Source of the DNA: Ovis canadensis
Lineage: Eukaryota; Chordata; Mammalia; Artiodactyla; Bovidae
NCBI RefSeq assembly: GCF_042477335.2
Contig: NC_091247.1
Coordinates: 38,057,501-38,121,500, forward strand
Direction of reading: 5' to 3'
DNA: 64,000 nucleotides
How positions within the stretch are numbered: the stretch's first letter is position 1; each line of letters begins with the position of its first letter. Position numbers and translations under genes: made by a program. Below are positions 56,579-64,000 of this stretch, one piece after another. The notes under the pieces were generated by a model that made no database searches, was not told the origin of the DNA, and worked only from the letters and a program-made list of their open reading frames with translations.

Positions 56579-57538
56579 CTAAACTCAATCCCAGGGATGG
56601 ATACTTCCCAGGGAAGCCAGCCTGCCATAAAAGAAAGGGTCTGGCATAGAGAAGTTGCTCGATAAATACTGGTTGGCACAATTGAACAGTCAATGGTTCA
56701 GTGATAAATCCAATCAGAGATTGGTCTCATGGGGACTAGTGAGTTGACCAGGCAAATAGAAGAGTCAGCCTTCCCAGAAAATAAGTGCCATGTGGCACCA
56801 AACCTACTTGGCACACCACGGTGAATTACTGGGAGAAGCTAGCACCATGGAATGCAGGGAAAAAGGTGAAATGGTTCCAGAGTTACACCTCAGGCAGCTC
56901 AGCCAAAGGGTTGTTTATTAGTGATGAGGAGAAGGGCCATAGGACTCTCCTTAGTATAATGAAATCATTTTTTCCAAATCACTCTCAATCTGTAATTTCT
57001 TCTTTTCTTACTAAAAGCATGTCTCTCAGAGAGAGATGGGGATCCACAGATGATGGAGAGAGCATACTTTCCAAAAGGAAGCATTAGAGGGAAGGACACT
57101 TCCTTAGGAGCTGGTTGGTGAAGATGCTGTCCTTAAGCAGAAGTCTAGAACCACTGCATAGAAACTTTTCCACATTAGCTGTGAAAGCCCTAGTGATAAG
57201 GATGAGATTGCAATTTTTAACTGCAGACTTGTAGGGTATAATAGAAGATCAGTGGATGAAAAAGAACCGGGGCAACAAAAGAATATCTGATGGGGATCAG
57301 CATCTGCAGAGCTGGTTTCCACATCCCAGTGGCCACGGACAAGTAGCAGCTGCCTGGAACACCGATGGGAGGACCCAAGGTAACTTCTGTGACCAGTCTA
57401 CTATGGCTTTGCGGTCACAGAAAGGGGGAACAGTAGGACATCCCTCCTAAACTGTCACCAGTGCCTCAGTGAAGAGGCATCAAATTTAGCACCAGGGCCA
57501 CTTTATATATTATGTGTAGTTTTTTAAATAAATAACAT

Positions 57539-57755
57539 TCCCAGGGGGCACTAGTGGTAAAGAACCTGCCTGCCAATGCAGGAGATGTGAGAGATGTAGC
57601 TTCAATCCCTGGGTCAGGAAGATTCCCCTGGAGGAGGGCATGGCTACACGCTCCAGTATTCTTGCCTGGAGAATCTCATGGACAGAGAAGCCTGGCAGGC
57701 TACAGTCGATAGGGCCGCACAGAGTCAGACATGACCAAAGCAACTTAACACATAT
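57539..57755 (+). mobile_element. Bov-tA SINE
   Basis: A plus-strand Bov-tA with the ACTAGTGGTAAAGAACCTGC head variant. The first few bases of the head are altered. Confidence 0.85.
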
Positions 57756-58222
57756 GCATATGCTAGACATAGTTAATAGCTTAATGAATTATGTTGATCT
57801 TATTCCATAGTCTCAATCATTTTATCATCTTGGAAAAGTCTTGAGAAAAAAGGAACCTTTTCAGGTACTTTCAAGCAACAGGGTGACCTCCAGTGAATTG
57901 CTGTGTGAAGACCATGTTGGTCAGAGAGGACAGGCTGGATAAGCAGCACCCCTTGTAGGACATGCCTCCATAAGGCCAGTTCCTGACTGTGTCTGGCCTA
58001 GGCCACAGAAGCACAGGTCCTGGAGCTGAATGGGACCTTGGAAACCATCGTGTCCAGCCAGTCTCAGACAGGCATCTGCGGAGCTCTGGATCTTTACAAC
58101 TATCCATCAACACCCGCATGTCTCGACCAATCCTTTCTGGATGTGCTATCTTTCACAGTCACAATATCATTTTCATAACACTTGCCCAATCGACATATAC
58201 CCAGAACTGCATCTGTGGGATA

Positions 58223-58273
58223 ATGTGGGAGCAAAATATGCTTGTGGAATATGTGGGAGCAAAATATGCTTGT
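58223..58273. repeat. Tandem duplication, 28-bp period
   Basis: ATGTGGGAGCAAAATATGCT followed by TGT occurs at 58223-58245 and again at 58251-58273, giving a two-copy tandem repeat. Confidence 0.88.
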
Positions 58274-58518
58274 CAGAACCCATAGAAGGTTCAACACTGA
58301 GAGCGAGCCCTAAGGTTAACTGTGGGCTTTGAGTGATATGATGCGTCTGTGTGTGTTCATCCACTGTCACAAGCATGCCACTCCAGTGGGGCTGTTGAGA
58401 GTTGGGGAGGTTGTGCGTGTGTGGGGCTGGGGGGTGTATGGAAACTCTCTATATCTTCTGCTCAGTTTTGCCATGAACCTAAAACTGCTCTAAAAATAAA
58501 GCCAATTAATGAAAAAGA

Positions 58519-59323
58519 TTGCTGGGAGAAATATCAACAACCTCAGATATGCAGATGACACCACCCTTATGGCAGAAAGTGAAGAGGAACTCAAAAGCCT
58601 CTTGATGAAAGTGAAAGAGGAGAGTGAAAAAGTTGGCTTAAAGCTCAACATTCAGAAAACGAAGATCATGGCATCTGGTCCCATCACTTCATGGGAAATA
58701 GATGGGGAAACAGTGGAAACAGTGTCAGGCTTTATTTTGGGGGGGCTCCAAAATCACTGCAAATGGTGACTGTAACCATGAAATTAAAAGACGCTTACTC
58801 CTTGGAAGAAAAGTTATGACCAACCTAGATAGTATATTCAAAAGCAGAGACATTACTTTATTAACAAAGGTCCATCTAGTCAAGGCTGTGGTTTTTCCAG
58901 TGGTCATGTATGGATGTGAGAGTTGGACTGTGAAGAAAGCTGAGCCCCGAAGAATTGATGCTTTTGAACTGTGGTGTTGGAGAAGACTCTTGAGAGTCCC
59001 TTGGACTGCAAGGAGATCCAACCAGTCCATCCTAAAGGAGATCAGCCCTGGGTGTTCTTTGGAAGGACTGATGCTAAAGCTGAAACTCCAGTACTTTGGC
59101 CACCTCATGCGAAGAGTTGACTCATTGGAAAAGACTCTGATGCTGGAAGGGATTGGGGGCAGGAGGAGAAGGGGACGACAGAGGATGAGATGGCTGGATG
59201 GCATCACGGACTCAATGTACATGAGTTTGAGTGAACTCCAGGAGTTGGTGATGGACAGGGAGGCCTGGTGTGCTGCAGTTCATGGGGTCGCAAAGAGTCG
59301 GACACTACTGAGCCACTGAACTG
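58519..59323 (+). mobile_element. BovB LINE 3' fragment downstream of EHD3
   Basis: About 805 bp starting a few codons before YADD and ending ACTGAACTG. It is flanked by the 11-bp duplication AATGAAAAAGA (58508-58518 and 59324-59334). The reading frame is intact except for a frameshift at a G run near 58738-58744, which splits it into 58509-58769 and 58702-59319. It looks like one of the younger copies here. Confidence 0.93.
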
Positions 59324-59639
59324 AATGAAAAAGAAAGAAATCAGATCCCTCTCTGCCCACATGGTACTCTGTAGCTGAATGTCACAGTGAAGGAAGTGCT
59401 GCCTGGCATGAACTCTGGGGTCTGGGTTATCTGGTTCCCTTCCCATCTCACTGAGACAATAGTCAATGATTGCTAGGTGTTAAGAAGGGTTGAGTTTTGA
59501 GCTGAGGGATCCGGGCTCTAGAGAAGAAAGATTTAAATAGATGCTTATTTTATGTACACACTGCTATATTTTAAATGGATAACCATCAAAGAACTACTCT
59601 AAAGCACTTGGAACTCTGCTTAATGTTACATGGAATCCT

Positions 59640-59776
59640 GGACAGGAAGGGAGTTTAGGAGAAAATGAATACACGTATATGTATGGCTGAGTCCCTTTGC
59701 TGTGCACCTAAAACTATTATAACATTGTTAATCTGCTATACTCCAATACAAAAAAAGTATATAAAAAAAAAATAGG
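59640..59776 (+). mobile_element. L1 3' terminus with A-rich tail
   Basis: The last about 130 bp of an L1 (TATGTATGGCTGAGTCCC, GCTATACTCCAATAC) followed by a poly-A stretch at 59761-59772. Confidence 0.75.
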
Positions 59777-62485
59777 TGCTCATTTAATTAGCTGTCTGCA
59801 AAGCTGCAGCTTACCTTGGGAGCACTTGGTCCCCTGGTCTGCATACCTCCTTTCCAGCCCCTCCCATTTCAGTTCTACCATTCAGGGCCTGCCTTTCCAG
59901 CATGACCAAGTTTTGAAACCATCATGTCCCATCATTTCTCTCCGTGTTGGTCTCATTTGATCCAGGAATGGGGAAAAAAAAAAAAAAGACTCAAGATGAC
60001 TTATTGTTGAGAGAAAAGGAGATAAGTCACAAGAAGGAAAAGAATTTTTTTTTTCCTTACAGCTCAGGAAATGCAACTCTCTAGATAAGTTTCTTAAAAT
60101 GCACTCTTTCATTTTCTTCTAATACAAAAGCAAAATTTCCCTTGAAAACTAAATGTATCATTCATGTATCTCAAACCAGAGTCTTTTTTTTTTAATAAAA
60201 AAAAGCAGATTGAGGGGTGTGGGGAATATGATCGATTTCAACCCACGCCCTCTCTCTGTGAGCATTAATCAAACAAGGATGAAGAGTAAGGCAATCCTTC
60301 CAATGCTCTTCCCCTGACTTCCTCCCTCTGCTCGAAAAGATTTCATACAAAGTTATTTCAGTTATTGTAGGTTTTGGCCCTAATTCAACAATTTTTCCAA
60401 ATGTTAGCAGTATTACTATGTCTACAGGGCTTCACCATTTGTGTGTGTAAGAGAAAGAGAGCAGCTGAGAATCTTTGTGTGTGTGTGTGTGTGTGTATGT
60501 GTGTGTTGATGTTTGTGTTTGTCCTGTTTCTCCAGTGATACAACAGTTTTGAAGGGTACCTGAGAACAACTTTGCAAAACAGAACCTTCCTATCCTGTTT
60601 AAGAAATTCCAGTTTTGGAAAGGCACCACTGAAAAGTGCTTCCAGCTGAGCCATTTGAAGATGCAGGACAGTGTGAACCTATTACAAACCAGTCAGCTCA
60701 CGCAGCCACCAAGGCCATTACCAGCAACTCTGCAGCCCATCACCTGTGCAGGCTGTTCTTTGAGCCACATCCGTCAGATGTAAGGCTCTGCATCCTTTCC
60801 TCCCCATGCCACCTGCCAACACTCTCCCGTAGAAGGCAACACCGCAATATATCCATCCTGCTTTGTTACTGCCTTCCTCTCTTTTCAGCCCTGGTCACAA
60901 GTCCTCAACCATCTCTCCCTTTCCTCACTTGATGCACCCACAAATTCAGCACCTAATAACATAAGTCTGAGCTATTTGTTAAGGGTCTCAAGTGTCTTTA
61001 TTTTGTCTGTCGAGCAGCTCTAAGCTATCGTGAGCAGGCTTGCATTTCCTATTCTTGTTGCTTTCTCCCAAACTGCCTGGACTATTCAGGGACAACAAGC
61101 TGGTATTTGGAGCTGGACAGAGTGGCAGAGGCCCAGTGAGTGGATCCCTTGAGGGCTGCCATCCGAGAAGCCTCCAGCCTTGCATGGACTCAGATGAGAC
61201 TTGACTGTTACTTGCCCCAGGTTGATATCCATGAAGTGTCAGGACTGGGATTAGCCATGGGAAGGGTGGCTGTTCTTAGGTATATTCTTGTTTTCTTCCC
61301 CTCTCTAACTGGAGAATTTTCAAGAGAGATACAACTTTGTCTACTTTTTATATCCCCCCAAAAAAATGCTTTCTGAAGAAATGAAGGAATATTTTTCATG
61401 AAAGGAGCCAAGGGCTCAAACTCCTTAGGGAAACATTTAGAATATAGAAACCGGAGATTGTTTACACATAGCTCCACTACGGACCAGGAGAGTAGACAAA
61501 TTATTCTCCAAAGTCCTTTCGGGACTTGTGACACTGGTCACTAAAACAGCTTAGTCAGGCTGCTGACCTTGTTCAGGTCTGAAATGTCTCGTGGCCCATC
61601 TGACCCATAGCTGTTGACATTGTACTGTCACGGTCTTGCTCCCTTCTACACCTTAATTGCAGTGGAAAGAATAAGAAGCCTCTGATGCGTGAAAAGCCTT
61701 TCATCAGATAGCAGCATTTTTTTTTTCTACATTAACAATGCTCTTAGGACTGGACAAGCTAGTCCTTGTCTGTCCCCACCAAGGTTCTGGCTGGTGACTA
61801 GGAATTTGATTCCCTGCTTGAGAGGAAGAAGGGCACAAGGTCAGGTGAGGAGAGCTCCTTCTCACCCCAATGTAAGGACAAGAATTCTTCTCCCAAGACA
61901 AGGACGGGATGTTTCCCTCAAATGCTTGAATTCTTGCCTAAGGCATATCCAGATTTACTTCCATGCCTTTGGGTAGAAATATCCCATTCCCACGTTGGAC
62001 TTCAGATAACAGCTAACTCCAAATACACGCACACCAAGAGTAGCCAGCTCTTATGAAAATCTACTAAAGAGGATACCTCTCTCTCTGGAGCACAGACTCT
62101 CCGGTCCATGCCGTCCCTACTCAGTTGGCCGAATAGATCGTGTCACCTACCTAACTCTTTCAGGCATCTTGCAGATCAGCGAGAGCACAGGACCAAGACC
62201 TGAGCCTGGAGGGGCATCCCAGGCAGGCAGAGGGAGCAGGGGGTACAGTCGTTCCCTAGACCTGAGACAGGGCAGCAGCAGCTTCAGAACAGGAAGGAGA
62301 AGACAGGATCTCAGAACCCAGCGGCACTAAATGCAACGGAAAAGCTACCAAACACAAAGACTGGTGAAGTTGGATAGGGGAGGTTCAGGAGTCACCCAGA
62401 AGGGGGTGGGGACATAGGGAGATGTTGGGGAGGTTTAGCAATCTACAAACAAAGAAGAATGGAATAGGAGCTCAAAGGGAAGCAG
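59777..62485. other. Intergenic, nothing recognised apart from a TG tract
   Basis: Unique-looking sequence with short A or T runs (59970-59988, 60044-60053, 60184-60204) and the TG tract at 60475-60506. No exon of a neighbouring gene is recognisable. Confidence 0.5.
60475..60506. repeat. (TG)n microsatellite
   Basis: About eleven uninterrupted TG units, one TATG break, then three more units. Confidence 0.9.
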
Positions 62486-62767
62486 AGGACTTCCCTGGTG
62501 GTACAATGGATAGGAATCTGCCTGCCAAAGCAGGGGACTGGGGTTCGAGCCACATGAGCAGGTCAACTAAGCCCAACTAAGCTACTAAAGCCCGTGTGCC
62601 CTAGAGCCTGTGCTCCGCAACAAGAGAAGCCGCTGCAATGAGAAGCCTGCACACTGCAATGAGGAATAGCCCCCACTTACAGCAACTAGAGAAAGCCCTC
62701 GCACAGCAAAGAAGACCCGGTGCAACCAAAAGTTAAAAAATAAAAGTTTAAATATATATATATATAA
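62486..62767 (+). mobile_element. CHR-type tRNA-Glu SINE
   Basis: It starts GGACTTCCCTGGTGGTACAATGG and continues with the body typical of cetartiodactyl CHR SINEs (AGAAGCCGCTGCAATGAGAA, GCAACTAGAGAAAGCCC, AAGACCCGGTGCAACC). It ends in an A/T-rich tail with TA repeats at 62754-62766. It is older than the Bov-tA copies because CHR SINEs are shared with whales. Confidence 0.85.
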
Positions 62768-63659
62768 AGGAAGTTGAATTGTTTCACAAAGAGGATACAT
62801 GTGCACAGGTTAGGAAGGAGTCAATGGTGGGGGGAAAATCTTTGGTGACCTACCATCCTGATTTGCCCTTAACTTGACAATTTCCTGGGATATGAGACTT
62901 TCAGCATTAAAACTAGCGAAGTCCCAAGCAAACCAGAAAGAGATGGTTATCCTACAAAATTCAGATGGGTCAGTATGGGGACGCAGAGAGAATTACAGGA
63001 TCCTGGGAGAGGTAGAAAGACTGACCTGGAAAGGAAGGCTTTCTCTACATCAATGTTTATTCCACTGGGAAGTATCTCGGTACACAAAGAACACTTGGGT
63101 ACATTCTCAATTTCTCGGTTAGCCTGGCTCAGGGCTGAAGGCTTAGTGTCTTCTGCTATTCCCCACTGAAGCTCTTGGTTAACTTGTTCCAGCTATCTTG
63201 AACCTTCTGGTCACTGACCTTTTAGCTTTCTGCCCTCCAACTCAAAGTCAAGCTTTCACTGTTAGTCTTCGGCCCCTGATGCATAAAGCTCCTTACAGCC
63301 AAGGTCCCAGGCCCGGCCTCTGCTTTGGATCACATTTTTACAACGTGCTGCCTGGGCAGCAAGATCTCAGACCTGTACCATGTGATAGGGGTGGACTTGC
63401 TAGAACTTCCACCAACCTTCTCTCACTCCCATCTGGCCACAGCCCTGCAGAGCCCACATTCTCACCTCCCCCAGCCTCCCCCAGCCTGGGTCCAATTCTT
63501 TTAACAGTGGTTTCACAGGAGCAGGATTTAGGCACACAATTCCTTATTAGTGCATCTTTTCTTAGAATTTAGGAAATTCTCCAAGGCTGACACATCTCTC
63601 CCCTTTATATTTGTCAGGAGTTAGACACAAACAGGGTATCCTGAAAAAAAAACAGAACT
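62768..63659. other. Intergenic, nothing recognised
   Basis: The 124-codon frame at 63198-63572 has no recognisable domain and no supporting splice signals, so it is not called. Confidence 0.5.
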
Positions 63660-63770
63660 AAAATAGCTTCTGGCTCTGCTATTACTCGAGAGACTCTGGG
63701 TAAGGAATTTCAGTTTTCCAAGCCTCTATTTCTTCATCTGTAAAATGGGTCTACAATGCCTATAACTTAG
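63660..63770 (+). repeat. MIR SINE fragment
   Basis: TCTGGCTCTGCTATTACTCG, CTCTATTTCTTCATCTG and TAAAATGGGTCTACAATGCC. Confidence 0.65.
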
Positions 63771-63783
63771 AAGCCTAATTCAC

Positions 63784-64000
63784 TTCAGTTCAGTTCAGTT
63801 GCTCAGTCATGTCTGACTCTTTGTGACCCCATGGACTGCAGCACGCCAGGCTTCCCTGTCCATCACCAACTCCCAGAGCTTACTCAAACTCATGTCCATT
63901 GAATCAGTGCTGCCATCCAACCATCTCTTCCTCTGTCATCCCCTTCTCCTCCTGCCTTCAATCTTTCCTAGCATCAGGGTCTTTTCCAATGAGTCAGTTC
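63784..64000 (-). mobile_element. BovB LINE 3' end, cut by the window edge
   Basis: The CAGTT-repeat tail at 63784 is followed by minus-strand BovB 3' sequence up to the last base. The upstream extent and any target-site duplication lie outside the window. Confidence 0.9.

Noticed and set aside
50601..64000. Exons of XDH, the gene expected downstream of EHD3
   Set aside because: No frame resembles xanthine dehydrogenase. In human the distance is larger than the DNA available here.

Overview
The window is nuclear DNA from a bovid ruminant, most likely cattle or a close relative. The evidence is a dense load of BovB (RTE-clade) LINEs, BovB-tailed tRNA-Glu SINEs (Bov-tA), Bov-A2 dimers and a CHR-type cetartiodactyl SINE. 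These sit beside older mammalian L1, L2, MIR, MLT1 and Tigger remnants. Nothing in it suggests bacterial, plasmid or CRISPR content. No alignment or database search was run; family names come from recognising the sequence.

One protein-coding gene is present and complete: EHD3 (EH-domain containing 3, a dynamin-family endosomal ATPase), on the + strand. Six coding exons (19242-19468, 32053-32229, 36070-36167, 44003-44415, 45114-45278, 48477-49004) join in frame at GT-AG introns. They give 535 codons plus a stop, the usual EHD3 length. A CpG-rich promoter and 5' UTR cover about 18470-19480. The 3' UTR starts at 49005, carries a (CA)n tract and a MIR, and probably ends near 50.6 kb.

Layout: 1-18.3 kb is intergenic DNA upstream of EHD3, with L1, BovB and SINE remnants and no convincing exon. 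From 18.3 to 50.6 kb lies EHD3; its 12.6-kb first intron holds two BovB elements. From 50.6 to 64 kb is downstream intergenic DNA with further SINEs, a BovB copy, an L1 3' end and a BovB running off the right edge. Most of the longer open frames in the window are BovB reverse-transcriptase fragments, not host genes.

The most informative structure outside the gene is a 2.25-kb BovB in intron 1 (29201-31453). Its 5' part is inverted relative to its 3' part and the whole is bounded by one 13-bp target-site duplication. That is the signature of twin priming, well described for L1 and here visible in an RTE-clade element. Several other BovB, Bov-A2 and Bov-tA copies also keep readable target-site duplications. 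I saw no evidence for a wholly new biological system.
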